Assembly (NCBI GenBank): GCA_959019945.1
Contig: CAUEQD010000001.1
Span: 115,615 to 179,614, forward strand
Direction of reading: 5' to 3'
Length of the DNA stretch: 64,000 nt
Source: an uncultured Collinsella sp.
GTDB lineage: Bacteria; Actinomycetota; Coriobacteriia; Coriobacteriales; Coriobacteriaceae
Shown here piece after piece: positions 1 to 8,663 of this stretch; the first letter of the stretch is position 1, and each line of letters starts with the position of its first letter. The notes beneath the pieces are model-generated. The model saw only the letters and a list, made by a program, of their open reading frames with translations. It was not told where the DNA came from and did no database searches. Made by a program: the position numbers and the translations under genes.

Positions 1-5
1 GATTA

Positions 6-136
6 CTGGGGCCGGTTTTGGGTTATTTCCCAAAACGTCCTCGGACATGCAAAGAGGCTCCGCTGCGCGCGTTGCGCGGCGGAGCCTCTTTGCGTCCTGC
101 GGAATGTTTTGGGAGGTAGCCCAAACAGCCCCGGCT
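6..136. repeat. Nested palindrome, copy 1
   Basis: A long imperfect palindrome. Outer arms (GGGGC..GGTTTTGGG against CCCAAAC..GCCCC), a second pair (CCCAAAACG against TGTTTTGGG), an asymmetric internal segment with CCTCGGACATG on the left and CCTGCGGAATG on the right, then an inner GC-rich stem (AAAGAGGCTCCGC). The internal segment recurs in four other nested palindromes here (14239, 15275, 19684, 50484) while stem sequences differ. It precedes the LacI-family gene. Confidence 0.8.
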
Positions 137-251
137 GGGTCCTGTGTAGTCACCCTTTAGGCGGAACTCTCCTAATTATTTGGATGAGTCGTTTACTTAC
201 TTGTACTGTTACCGTCATCCCGCTGTTGTTGGGGTATGCTTTGTTCGTATG

Positions 252-266
252 TAAACGTATGACATG
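252..266 (+). promoter_or_regulatory. Operator-like box before the LacI-family gene
   Basis: TAAACGTATGACATG resembles the AAAACGTTTGACATAT boxes downstream of the same gene (1401-1433). It lies about 20 bases before the chosen start, so autoregulation is likely but inferred. Confidence 0.5.
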
Positions 267-284
267 TTGATGGGGGAGGGTGCT

Positions 285-1295
285 ATGGCTCGCGAGAGTG
301 CTCGTTCTAAGGATACGGCTAAGCCTGGCATCAAGGAAGTTGCGGCGGTGGCGGGGGTTTCGCCTACTACGGTATCTCGTGTGCTTAATAATCGTGGCTA
401 TATTAGCCAAGAGACCCGCGATAAGGTCCATGCCGCGATGAAGCGCATCAACTATACGCCCAACGATATCGCTCGTGCCATGCTCAACGGTCGCCTGAAT
501 CTTATCGGTATGATCGTCCCCTATGTCAGCAGTCCGTTTCATGCCCAAGTGGTTCAAGTCATTGAGCATACCCTGGCCGAAAACGGTTTTAAGATGCTGC
601 TGTGCAATAGTGCCAATCGACCCGAGCTTGAGCGCTCTTATATCGACATGCTTCGACGCAATATGGTTGATGGCGTCATCGTCAACTCGCTTAATATCGG
701 TGCCGAGGCGTATGCCGAGATGGGCTTGAGTCTGGTTGGTATCGACTGCGACCTTGGCGAAGCCTCTGTTCAGATTGCGAGCGACAGCTATAGCATCGGC
801 GAACTTGCCACGCGTCGCCTGATCGATGACGGATGTTCACGCATCCTGTGCCTGCGCAGCAATAGCCGCATGCGCATGCCTGCCAATAAGCGTACCGATG
901 CCTACCTCGATGTTGTTGAGCAGGCCGGTTTGCCCGCGCTTGTCCGTGAGGTCGAGTTCGTTAAGCCCGACGACGAAAAGAGTGCGGTCGTTGCGAAGAT
1001 CCTCGATGAGAACCCCGATATTGACGGCATCTTTGCGGGAGACGACACGATGGCGGCTATCTGTCTTAACGTGATGAAGCAGCGCGGCTTGAGCGCTCCG
1101 GGCGATATTAAGGTCGTGGGCGCGGATGGTGCCCGCCGCACTATGACGTTTATGCCTGACTTAACAACCGTTCGCCAAGATATCGATCGCATCGGAGAGC
1201 TCGCGGCGCAATCCATCATTGCTCTTATTAACGGCGAAAAGCCCGAATCGAATATCAAGCTCCCCGTTGAACTCATTGAGGGTAAAACCGCGTAG
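285..1295 (+). CDS. LacI-family transcriptional regulator
   Basis: A 336-residue DNA-binding regulator, probably of the adjoining sucrose/fructoside genes. The N-terminal helix-turn-helix has the LacI signature (IKEVAAVAGVSPTTVSRVL) and the hinge region (YTPNDIARAML) follows. The rest is a periplasmic-binding-protein-like effector domain ending with the family's D-x-x-x-I-G-E-x-A segment. I chose the ATG at 285 because GGGGGAGGG sits just upstream; in-frame starts at 264 and 270 lack a good ribosome site. A box like those downstream lies before it. The effector is unknown; by context a fructoside or its phosphate. Confidence 0.9.
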   Translation: MARESARSKDTAKPGIKEVAAVAGVSPTTVSRVLNNRGYISQETRDKVHAAMKRINYTPNDIARAMLNGRLNLIGMIVPYVSSPFHAQVVQVIEHTLAENGFKMLLCNSANRPELERSYIDMLRRNMVDGVIVNSLNIGAEAYAEMGLSLVGIDCDLGEASVQIASDSYSIGELATRRLIDDGCSRILCLRSNSRMRMPANKRTDAYLDVVEQAGLPALVREVEFVKPDDEKSAVVAKILDENPDIDGIFAGDDTMAAICLNVMKQRGLSAPGDIKVVGADGARRTMTFMPDLTTVRQDIDRIGELAAQSIIALINGEKPESNIKLPVELIEGKTA

Positions 1296-1348
1296 TTCAT
1301 CCCGTGCCAAAAGAATTCCTCAAACACCTCTGATGACCGTTCGCCGGC

Positions 1349-1433
1349 ATATGTCAACCGTTTGCCGACGACTGGAACTGCGAAAAGACGTATTGGTGTG
1401 AAAACGTTTGACATATAAAAACGATTGACATAT
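1349..1433. promoter_or_regulatory. Cluster of three LacI-type operator boxes
   Basis: Two 16-base boxes in direct repeat (AAAACGTTTGACATAT at 1401-1416 and AAAACGATTGACATAT at 1418-1433, 17 bases apart) and one in reverse orientation (ATATGTCAACCGTTTGCC, 1349-1366). They sit between the regulator gene and the GH32 gene. Function as operators is inferred. Confidence 0.6.
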
Positions 1434-1436
1434 CTT
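1408..1436 (+). promoter_or_regulatory. Candidate promoter of the GH32/PTS genes
   Basis: TTGACA at 1408-1413 lies within an operator box and is followed after 17 bases by TATCTT (1431-1436). The overlap fits repression by the LacI-family protein. Confidence 0.5.
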
Positions 1437-1478
1437 GCCATTGTACCGAGTTAGTATGTCGTGGAAAGGAAGTCTCGG

Positions 1479-2861
1479 ATGCACAAGGTGTATTACCAGC
1501 CTGAGGGAATTTGGGTAGGCGACATCATGCCGTACGGCGAGGACGGCACGTTCTATCTCTATCATCAGCGTGACACGCGTAACCCCGAACCTTTCGGAGA
1601 GCCGTTTGGCTGGGCACTCGCTACGACCAAGGATTTCGTCAACTACAAGGACTTTGGCGAGAGCCTTGAGCGCGGCGGCGACGAGGAAGTCGACCAGTAC
1701 ATTTATGCCGGCACGGTGTTTAAGGTGGGCGACAAGTACCATGCGCTCTACACTGGTTGCAATCGCGATAAGGTCCGCGCACGTTTGATGAAGCAGGTTC
1801 TTCTTCATGCAACGAGCGACGACGCCGTCAAGTGGGAGAAGAACATCGCCGAGACGCTGCTTCCGCCCCAGGAGGGTTACGATGACCGCAACTGGCGCGA
1901 TCCCTTTGTGCTTTGGGATGAGGAGAACGAAGAGTACATGCTCATCCTCGGCACGCGTGTGGGCGAGGACAAGCGTCTGATGACCGGCCGCCTGGTCAAG
2001 TTCACCTCCAAGGATCTGACCAACTGGGAGTTCCAGGGCGACTGGTGGAACCCGGGCCTGTACACCATGTTTGAGATGCCTGATCTCTTTAAGATGGGCG
2101 ACTGGTGGTACCTCGTCTTTTCCGAGTACAGCGACGGCAACAAGACCCGTTACCGCATGTCCAAGTCCATCAACGGTCCTTGGATTACCCCCGCTGACGA
2201 CTCCTTCGACGGCCGCGCGTACTACGCCGCTCGCACCGCATTCGATGGCGAGCGTCGCGTTCTCTTTGGTTGGGTTCCTACGCGTGACGAGGGCGGCGAC
2301 CCCAGCTCTTACCTATGGGGTGGCACCTTTATGCCCCTCGAGATCGTTCAGCGTGCCGACGGAACGCTCGGCACCAAGCTCCCCGACAGCATGCTTGGCG
2401 CCTTTGGCGAGGCTAAGGCAGTCGAGACCTTTGAGCTTTCCTGCGAGTCGGGCAAGGTCGAGCAGGTGCTCGCCGCAGATGCCGGCTCCACCTACTTGCT
2501 CGATGCCGACATTGAGCTCGGCGGTAACGCTGCCGGCTTCTCGGTCAAGTTCGCCGAGGACGCCGAGACCGGTCTTGCCTATGAGTTCCGCGCCAACCTG
2601 CGCGAGGGCAAGCTCGAGTTCACGCCGGCTCCCCAGTACCCGTGGTTCCAGGTCAACAACATGGGCCTCGAGCGTCCGTTGTTCTTTAAGGGCGAGGGCA
2701 CTCACCATGTGCGTCTGGTCGTCGACGACGACATCGCGACCATCTTTGTCGATGACGTTGCGCTCAACGCTCGCTTCTGCAACAAGCAGGGCCAGGGTGT
2801 GGCGCTTACCGTCACCGACGGTGCGCTCAAGTGCGCAAACGCAACGATCGCGTCTCTGTAG
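1479..2861 (+). CDS. GH32-family glycoside hydrolase (fructosidase-like)
   Basis: A 460-residue cytoplasmic protein, no signal peptide, that should hydrolyse fructosides. It has the five-blade propeller landmarks of GH32: an aspartate near the N terminus (D15 in WVGDIMPYGEDG, replacing the usual WxNDPNG), WRDPF (D141) and FEMPDLF (E199), which match nucleophile, stabiliser and acid/base positions. The C-terminal part is a beta-sandwich-like domain ending in a DDIATIFVDD strand. The ATG at 1479 follows AAAGGAAG. It is first after the operator cluster and precedes the PTS gene by 45 bases. The divergent first motif suggests a substrate other than plain sucrose-6-phosphate; which one is unknown. 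Confidence 0.85.
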   Translation: MHKVYYQPEGIWVGDIMPYGEDGTFYLYHQRDTRNPEPFGEPFGWALATTKDFVNYKDFGESLERGGDEEVDQYIYAGTVFKVGDKYHALYTGCNRDKVRARLMKQVLLHATSDDAVKWEKNIAETLLPPQEGYDDRNWRDPFVLWDEENEEYMLILGTRVGEDKRLMTGRLVKFTSKDLTNWEFQGDWWNPGLYTMFEMPDLFKMGDWWYLVFSEYSDGNKTRYRMSKSINGPWITPADDSFDGRAYYAARTAFDGERRVLFGWVPTRDEGGDPSSYLWGGTFMPLEIVQRADGTLGTKLPDSMLGAFGEAKAVETFELSCESGKVEQVLAADAGSTYLLDADIELGGNAAGFSVKFAEDAETGLAYEFRANLREGKLEFTPAPQYPWFQVNNMGLERPLFFKGEGTHHVRLVVDDDIATIFVDDVALNARFCNKQGQGVALTVTDGALKCANATIASL

Positions 2862-2906
2862 CGGCAACGAACCGTTTTATGATTTAGAAAAGGAATGGAG
2901 AGGAAC

Positions 2907-4358
2907 ATGGACTACAAGGCAGTGTCCCAGCAAGTCGTCGACAACGTCGGCGGACTGGAGAACATCGAGGGCGCCACGCATTGCGTGACCCGTCTGCGTC
3001 TGGTGCTCAAGGATACGAGCAAATACAACAAGGCCGAGCTCGAGAACATCGATGGCGTCAAGGGCGTGCTGTACAACAGCGGCCAGCTCATGATCATCTT
3101 CGGTACCGGTACCGTCAACAAGGTTTACGATGAGTTTATGGCTCTGACGGGCGTTAAGGAGATCAGCGCTTCCGAGGTCAAGGGCGCCGAGGCGGACAAG
3201 AAGGGCAAGTTCTTCTCGGTCCTCAAGGTATTCTCGGACATCTTTATCCCCATCATTCCCGCCTTCGTCGGCGCTGCAATCATCATCGGCCTTAAGTCGC
3301 TGATCGTTGCCAACGGCCTCTTTGGCATGGAGGGCAGCCTCGCCGATCACAGCGAGTTCCTCAAGAACCTCGCAAGCTTCTTTGCCATTATCGCCACCAC
3401 GTTCGACTACCTGCCTGTCCTGGTTATGTACAGCGCAGTCAAGCGTTTTGGCGGTAACCCGATCCTGGGCATCCTCGTCGGTATCGTCATGGTTCACCCG
3501 AGCCTTATGAACCGCAACACGTTCGTTATGGACCCGACGGGTGCTGAGTACTGGAACTTTGGTCCGCTCTCCATTCCCATGGTTGCTTTCCAGGGCGGCG
3601 TGTTCCCTGCAATTCTGACCGCCTGGTTTATGGCCAAGGTCGAAAAGATTGCCCAGAAGTACATCCCCGAGGTCGTTTCGTTCGTCTTTGTCCCGACCGT
3701 TACCCTGATTCTTGCTAACGTCGCCCTGTTCACCGTGTTCGGCCCGCTCGGTAACCTGATCGGTGACGTCCTCGCCGGCGTAATCGATATCCTGTACAAC
3801 AGGATGGGCGTCTTTGGTGCCTTTGTCTTCGCCGCGTTCCTGCAGCCGCTCGTCGTTACCGGTACGCATCAGTTCATCCAGGGTATCGAGGCAAACCTTG
3901 TTGCCACGACTGGCTTCAACTACATCCAGGCCATCTGGTCGGTCTCCATCATCGCCCAGGGCGGCGGCGCCATCGGTATGTACCTCATTCACAAGAAGCA
4001 CTCCAAAGAGCGCAACATCTGCATGTCGTCCTTTATCCCGACGCTGGTCGGAATCTCCGAGCCCGCTATCTTTGCTGCAAACATGCGCTATTCGATCATT
4101 CCGTTCATCTGCGCATGCATCGGTGCAGGCTGCGGCGGTGCCTTCGTCAAGCTCTTTGAGGTGCGCGCTATCGGTCAGGGTCTGACCGGCGTGCTTGGCC
4201 TGCTCATCGTCACGCCCGAGACTCTCGTGTGGTATGTGGCTGGCAATCTCATCGCCTTTATCGTGCCGATCGTCTTGATCTTTGCCTACAACAAGGCAAA
4301 GGGCGTTCCGACCACCGATGAAGAGGGCGCTGGCGCTGGCTTCGACGTTAGCTTCTAG
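2907..4358 (+). CDS. PTS EIIBC transporter, sucrose/beta-glucoside class
   Basis: A 483-residue membrane permease that phosphorylates its sugar on uptake. The N terminus is an EIIB domain with phosphorylatable cysteine C26 in THCVTRLRL; from about residue 105 a multi-span EIIC domain follows, with the family segment GISEPAIFAANMR. There is no EIIA domain at the C terminus (it ends about 15 residues after the last span), so an EIIA encoded elsewhere must supply phosphate. The start at 2907 (MDYKAVSQQVVDNVGG) matches the usual EIIB opening; an ATG four codons upstream is possible. Flanking GH32 genes indicate a sucrose or fructoside substrate. Confidence 0.9.
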   Translation: MDYKAVSQQVVDNVGGLENIEGATHCVTRLRLVLKDTSKYNKAELENIDGVKGVLYNSGQLMIIFGTGTVNKVYDEFMALTGVKEISASEVKGAEADKKGKFFSVLKVFSDIFIPIIPAFVGAAIIIGLKSLIVANGLFGMEGSLADHSEFLKNLASFFAIIATTFDYLPVLVMYSAVKRFGGNPILGILVGIVMVHPSLMNRNTFVMDPTGAEYWNFGPLSIPMVAFQGGVFPAILTAWFMAKVEKIAQKYIPEVVSFVFVPTVTLILANVALFTVFGPLGNLIGDVLAGVIDILYNRMGVFGAFVFAAFLQPLVVTGTHQFIQGIEANLVATTGFNYIQAIWSVSIIAQGGGAIGMYLIHKKHSKERNICMSSFIPTLVGISEPAIFAANMRYSIIPFICACIGAGCGGAFVKLFEVRAIGQGLTGVLGLLIVTPETLVWYVAGNLIAFIVPIVLIFAYNKAKGVPTTDEEGAGAGFDVSF

Positions 4359-4453
4359 TTGAGCCGTTCAGCGTAACGTGCGGATAAGTCCATTTGAGGA
4401 GGGGCGTTCGGCTCGTGTGAGTCGAGCGTCCTTCCCTATAGACGAGAAGGCCA

Positions 4454-5902
4454 ATGGCGATGTTTAATCAAAAAAATAAGGTGACACGCGCGGACTATGA
4501 GCAGTGGCGAGCCGGACAGGATGAGACGGCGGCTCGCATCGCGTCCGACCCCGATAGACTCCTGTTCCATGTGGAGCCTGAGCTTGGCTGGCTCAACGAC
4601 CCCAACGGTTTGGTGCAGATTGGTGATACGTATCACATCTATCACCAATACGATCCGTTCGATGCTGCGCATGGCGGTCCAGTGCTTTGGAACCATCTGA
4701 CGACAAAGGATTTTGTGACGTACGAGAATCACGGCCCCGCGCTGTTCCCCGATTCCGATTTGGATTCGAACGGAGCGTATTCTGGTTCTGCCTTTGTACG
4801 TGATGGCAAGATTCACTACTTCTATACCGGCAACGTCAAGCATTTTGATCGCGATGATTACGACTACGTGTTGACGGGTCGTGAGCAAAACCAGATTCAT
4901 ATGGTTGCCGAGAACCCCGACGAATTGGGCGAGAAGCGCATAGCTGTTGGACCGGTCGATTACCCCGACGATATCGGTACGCACGTGCGCGACCCCAAGA
5001 TCCTTGAGCACGATGGTATCTACTACATGGTTCTGGGCGCTCGTACGAAAGACGACCGCGGCTGCGTGCTTGTCTATACCTCGCGCGATCTAGAGGACTG
5101 GAACTATGCGACGCGTATTGAGCTGGGCGAGAAGTTTGGCTTTATGTGGGAGTGCCCCGATCTGTTTGAGCTCGATGGTGAGCTTGTTCTCGTTTGCTGT
5201 CCGCAGGGTGTGCCTGCCGATGGTTGGCGTTACCGCAATCCGCATCAGTGCGTGTGGTTCCCCATCGAGGCCGATTGGGAGGCGCCGAGCTTTAAAATCG
5301 TCGGGCAGGGCATGCCCCCGATGGTCGATGCCGGTTTTGATTTCTATGCTCCGCAGTCCTTTGAGGATGCTGCAGGCCGGCGTTTGATGATCGGATGGTC
5401 GGGTTGCCCCGATGCGACGGCGGAAAACCCGACGGTGGCGCGCGGGTGGCAGTGCGCGTTGACGGTGCCGCGAGAGCTGAGCATGCGCGATGGTAAGCTC
5501 TGCCAGCAGCCGGCGCACGAGATTGAGAGGATGCGCGGCGACTGCGTTCGCGCGACAGGCGGTGAAACCGTTGAGGAGCCGGGCCGCCTGTTTGATCTTG
5601 TGGTTTCCTGTGAGGGCACCAAGATGGTCGAGCTCGAAATCCGCAAGGGTGTCTTTGTGCGCTATGCAGGCGGGATGCTTACCCTCGACATGGGTGACGA
5701 AGGCTATGGGCGCGACCAGAGGTCGATCGAGCTCAGCGAGCTTCGCGACCTGCGCGTGCTTTCGGACACTACGATTGTCGAGATTTTTGCAAATGGCGGC
5801 GAGGCGGCACTTACGAGCCGTACCTATTCGCCGGCGGTTTCGGCGATGGGGTTGCATGCCGAGGGTGCGGCATCGATGAATTTCTACCGCCTCGTGCATT
5901 AA
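4454..5902 (+). CDS. scrB: Sucrose-6-phosphate hydrolase (GH32)
   Basis: A 482-residue cytoplasmic enzyme that would split phosphorylated sucrose from the PTS into glucose-6-phosphate and fructose. Canonical GH32 motifs are intact: WLNDPNG (D49), HVRDPK (D180) and MWECPDLF (E233), followed by a C-terminal beta-sandwich. The start ATG at 4454 is preceded by GAGAAGG. It lies 95 bases after the PTS gene on the same strand and probably shares its control. It is closer to classical ScrB/SacA than the GH32 protein at 1479, so the locus holds two GH32 enzymes of different subtypes. Confidence 0.9.
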   Translation: MAMFNQKNKVTRADYEQWRAGQDETAARIASDPDRLLFHVEPELGWLNDPNGLVQIGDTYHIYHQYDPFDAAHGGPVLWNHLTTKDFVTYENHGPALFPDSDLDSNGAYSGSAFVRDGKIHYFYTGNVKHFDRDDYDYVLTGREQNQIHMVAENPDELGEKRIAVGPVDYPDDIGTHVRDPKILEHDGIYYMVLGARTKDDRGCVLVYTSRDLEDWNYATRIELGEKFGFMWECPDLFELDGELVLVCCPQGVPADGWRYRNPHQCVWFPIEADWEAPSFKIVGQGMPPMVDAGFDFYAPQSFEDAAGRRLMIGWSGCPDATAENPTVARGWQCALTVPRELSMRDGKLCQQPAHEIERMRGDCVRATGGETVEEPGRLFDLVVSCEGTKMVELEIRKGVFVRYAGGMLTLDMGDEGYGRDQRSIELSELRDLRVLSDTTIVEIFANGGEAALTSRTYSPAVSAMGLHAEGAASMNFYRLVH

Positions 5903-6054
5903 CCGTGCATGGGGCACGATTGGACTTGCTGGGCGAAATGAATCGCAGTTGCCGCGGCCAACTACCGTTTATCGCGTATAGCGACCGTTTGCGGAGTAAG
6001 TAACACTTAGTAATAAACCGTGTAGAATCTCAGGTTAGCACGGAGTTTTCCAGG

Positions 6055-6096
6055 GAGACGCTGTCCTTTGTTGTGCGCAAGGGGCGGCGTCTCTTT
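6055..6096 (+). terminator. Stem-loop before degV
   Basis: GAGACGC (6055-6061) pairs with GCGTCTC (6087-6093), with an inner CCTT/AAGG pairing, then TTT. It could end transcription from the sugar locus or attenuate degV. The rest of 5903-6178 shows an extended -10-like TGTAGAAT (6021-6028) and nothing else recognisable. Confidence 0.4.
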
Positions 6097-6178
6097 GGCG
6101 CTTGGACGCCGTTGTGCAACAGTGCGGCGGCGCGTGCCATGTATTGAAAAGCCAATGTCGAGATGGGTCGTGATAATA

Positions 6179-7033
6179 ATGGGCAAGTACGTAATCGTGG
6201 TTGAGTCTGGGTCGGATGTGACGCCGGAGCTCTGCGAGCGCTACGGCATCGTGCGCGTGCCCATGCATGTCACGATTGGTGACGAGACCGTCGAGGACGG
6301 CTCGATCGATCCGCTCGAGATTTACTCGCGCTGCAACGAGTTTGGCGTAATGCCCAAGACCAGCGGCTGCGCGCCTGCAGATTTTGCGCACGTATATGAC
6401 CGTATCCATGCCGAGCAGCCCGATGCGACCATTCTGCATCTTGCGTACTCCGAAGTCACGACTTGCTCGCATCAGTCCTCCAAGATTGCGGCTAAGGGCC
6501 GCGACTACGTATTCTCCATGGATACGCGTTTTGTCTCGGTGGGCCAGTCGCTCACTGCCGTCGAGACCGCCAAATACATCGAGGCTCACCCCGACGCCAC
6601 CGTCGACGAGATCTTTGCATTTACGAACTCCGTCATGGACCGCGTGCTGCTGGGCTTTGTTCCTACCGACCTGGCCTTTCTTAAGGCGGGCGGTCGTCTG
6701 TCCAACGTCGCGTTCCTTGGCGCCCACCTGCTCAAGATTAAGCCCTGCATTGAAGTAACGGGCGGTAAGTTTGTGGCGACCAAGAAGTTCCGCGGCTCTA
6801 TGCTCAAGTGCGCCCGCGCCTTTATTGACCACATGGTTGCGAAGGGCGAGATTGACTACTCGCACATTGGCCTGGCGTATTCGGTAGGCCTTTCCCAGGA
6901 GCTGCGCGACGACATGGAAGTCTATGCGCACGACCTGGGCTTTAAAGACGTTACCTGGACTCAGGTCGGCGGTGTCATCTCGAGCCATTGCGGCCCGACC
7001 GCCTTTGGCGCAGTGCTCACACTCAAGGCGTAA
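6179..7033 (+). CDS. DegV-family fatty-acid-binding protein
   Basis: A 284-residue protein of the DegV (FakB-like) family, which binds a fatty acid and presents it to a fatty-acid kinase. Seen: an N-terminal strand with the VESGSDVTPEL turn, MPKTSGCAPADF, and a mid-protein segment GFVPTDLAFLKAGGRLS that matches the DegV core; it ends with HCGPTAFG, typical of the family (H-x-G-P-G-t-h-G). Start choice is uncertain: in-frame ATGs at 6155 and 6179 both lack a strong ribosome site. 6179 gives the normal family N terminus. No kinase gene is adjacent. Confidence 0.85.
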   Translation: MGKYVIVVESGSDVTPELCERYGIVRVPMHVTIGDETVEDGSIDPLEIYSRCNEFGVMPKTSGCAPADFAHVYDRIHAEQPDATILHLAYSEVTTCSHQSSKIAAKGRDYVFSMDTRFVSVGQSLTAVETAKYIEAHPDATVDEIFAFTNSVMDRVLLGFVPTDLAFLKAGGRLSNVAFLGAHLLKIKPCIEVTGGKFVATKKFRGSMLKCARAFIDHMVAKGEIDYSHIGLAYSVGLSQELRDDMEVYAHDLGFKDVTWTQVGGVISSHCGPTAFGAVLTLKA

Positions 7034-7064
7034 CGCCTGGCGTCTATCGATTTCTATTGCCTCG

Positions 7065-7101
7065 GCGGCGGGCGGGTTGCGACAACCTTCCCGCCGCTTT
7101 T
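7065..7101 (+). terminator. Rho-independent terminator of degV
   Basis: GCGGCGGG..GGGTTG pairs with CAACC..CCCGCCGC around a GCGA-like loop, followed by TTTT. Confidence 0.75.
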
Positions 7102-7219
7102 GCATGGGGCCAAATAGGGCAATCCAATTGACCGCTAAACCGTTTCGCCATCAAGCATATAGGCTAGAATGACTCTGGCATTTATGTAGCTAAAACCAAT
7201 GAGAGGCAAGGTAGCGGGA

Positions 7220-8038
7220 ATGGCTGAGATGACGCTCGAGGGTGTGGACGCTCGTCCCGAGGACTCTGCGTTTGCCCTGGGCCGCGTGCATTCGATTGAG
7301 ACGATGGGAACGGTCGATGGACCCGGCATCCGCTTTGTGGTGTTTGTTCAGGGCTGCCCCATGCGTTGTGCGTATTGCCACAACCCCGATACCTGGTCGG
7401 TTAACGGCGGCACCATGGTGACCGTCGAGCACCTGATGGACGAGTTCCAGAGCAACCATGAGTTTTACCGCAGCGGTGGTATTACGGTATCCGGCGGCGA
7501 GCCGCTCCTGCAGCCCGCGTTTTTAGCCGACCTGTTCCGCGCCATGCACAATAACCCCGATGGTCGCGTGCATACCTGCTTGGATAGCTGCGGCTATGCG
7601 TTCGATCCCGCGCATCCCGAGAAGTTCGATGCCGTACTCAACGAGACCGACATGGTGCTGCTTGACATTAAACACGCCGATCCCGTCGAGCATAAAAAGC
7701 TGACCGGTTGCGATCCCGCACGCATCCTGGCGTTTGGTGATGAGCTCGCGCGTCGCAAGATTAAGGTTGTTATTCGCCATGTGGTGGTGCCCGGCATTAC
7801 CGATACGGTTGAGGAGTGCGAGGCACTCGGTCGTCTGATTGCCCCGTGGCATAACGTGGTGGGCCTGGAGATGCTGCCGTATCACACGATGGGCGTCGTC
7901 AAGTATGAGCAGCTGGGGATTCCCTATAAGCTCGAGGGCGTTCCCCAGATGGATACCGCGCGCATGCCCGAGCTACGCAACGCCGTCATGATGGGCATGA
8001 AAAAGCGCCGCGCGGAACTCAAAAACGCTATCGGCTAG
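7220..8038 (+). CDS. pflA: Pyruvate formate-lyase activating enzyme
   Basis: A 272-residue radical SAM enzyme that installs the glycyl radical on pyruvate formate-lyase under anaerobiosis. The [4Fe-4S] motif is CPMRCAYC (C46, C50, C53), preceded by the family segment TVDGPGIRFVVFVQGC, with SAM-binding SGGEPLLQ. Length is normal for PflA. I preferred ATG 7220 (AAGG eight bases upstream) over ATG 7199, which has no ribosome site. The lyase gene itself is not in the window. A glycyl-radical activase of another substrate cannot be excluded, but the N-terminal motif is that of PflA. Confidence 0.9.
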   Translation: MAEMTLEGVDARPEDSAFALGRVHSIETMGTVDGPGIRFVVFVQGCPMRCAYCHNPDTWSVNGGTMVTVEHLMDEFQSNHEFYRSGGITVSGGEPLLQPAFLADLFRAMHNNPDGRVHTCLDSCGYAFDPAHPEKFDAVLNETDMVLLDIKHADPVEHKKLTGCDPARILAFGDELARRKIKVVIRHVVVPGITDTVEECEALGRLIAPWHNVVGLEMLPYHTMGVVKYEQLGIPYKLEGVPQMDTARMPELRNAVMMGMKKRRAELKNAIG

Positions 8039-8058
8039 CGAGCCATTTTCGCCCCCAA

Positions 8059-8093
8059 GGGCACTCATTGGGGACAGACTTAAATGAGTGCCC
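8059..8093. repeat. Inverted repeat GGGCACTCATT
   Basis: Arms GGGCACTCATT (8059-8069) and AATGAGTGCCC (8083-8093) flank a TGGGGACAGACTT-like loop. It lies 20 bases after pflA and may act as its terminator, though no T run follows. Confidence 0.7.
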
Positions 8094-8128
8094 CCGGGCA
8101 CCAAGTTGATTGCCAAAGAGCTCCGTCA

Positions 8129-8195
8129 AGTTGCGGTGGAATAGTTCTTGTTTTTTGGCTTATGCCGCCCAAACAGGAACTATTCCACCGCAACT
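8129..8195. repeat. GTTGCGGTG inverted repeat, copy A
   Basis: Perfect 19-base arms AGTTGCGGTGGAATAGTTC (8129-8147) and its complement (8177-8195). Further copies at 27096 and 34877 carry GATATAG in place of GGAATAG. The rest of the gene-free stretch 8039-8354 shows nothing I recognise. Confidence 0.85.
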
Positions 8196-8354
8196 GCGTT
8201 TTGGGCGGAGATGCGCAACAGAATCGGTGTATTTGCATAGAAACGCTTGTGGTTTCTTTAAAGACGCCTTAAACGCCGCTGAATATCTTTGGAAAGAAAT
8301 GCCTGCTCGGTATTATGCTGCTCGTATATAAAACGGTAGCAATCAGGAGACCAC

Positions 8355-8663
8355 GTGCGAAATAACGCATCGCGGGACGAGTATGTGCCGCAGCATAGCA
8401 GCAGATATGAGACGAAGGGCACGTCTTCGCGTGGCCTCGCTGACGCTCGCATCCGCGTGACGAAGATTGCTGCCATTGGGATGCTAACGTTGGCGGTTAT
8501 TATCCTCGGATATTACCGCCAAAACCTACGCGTCGGAGCGAATGGCACACTCAGATGCGTCAACGGTGCAGACGCAAAACGAGAAGGTTTCAAAGTCCAA
8601 AGCGTCGGCAGATCTCAAGACGAGACTTTCGAAGGCGGACTTCAACGATATCCCTTCGGGTGA
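8355..8663 (+). other. Probable N-terminal segment of the serine hydrolase, other frame
   Basis: A GTG at 8355 with AGGAGA four bases upstream opens a frame encoding about 35 polar residues and one membrane segment (KIAAIGMLTLAVIILGYY, codons near 8460-8517). It then runs on as unremarkable sequence to 8663. The hydrolase frame is open from 8488, so the two overlap. A +1 shift between 8510 and 8550 would join a membrane anchor to the hydrolase, as expected for this extracytoplasmic family. That the two are halves of one gene is inference. Confidence 0.55.
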
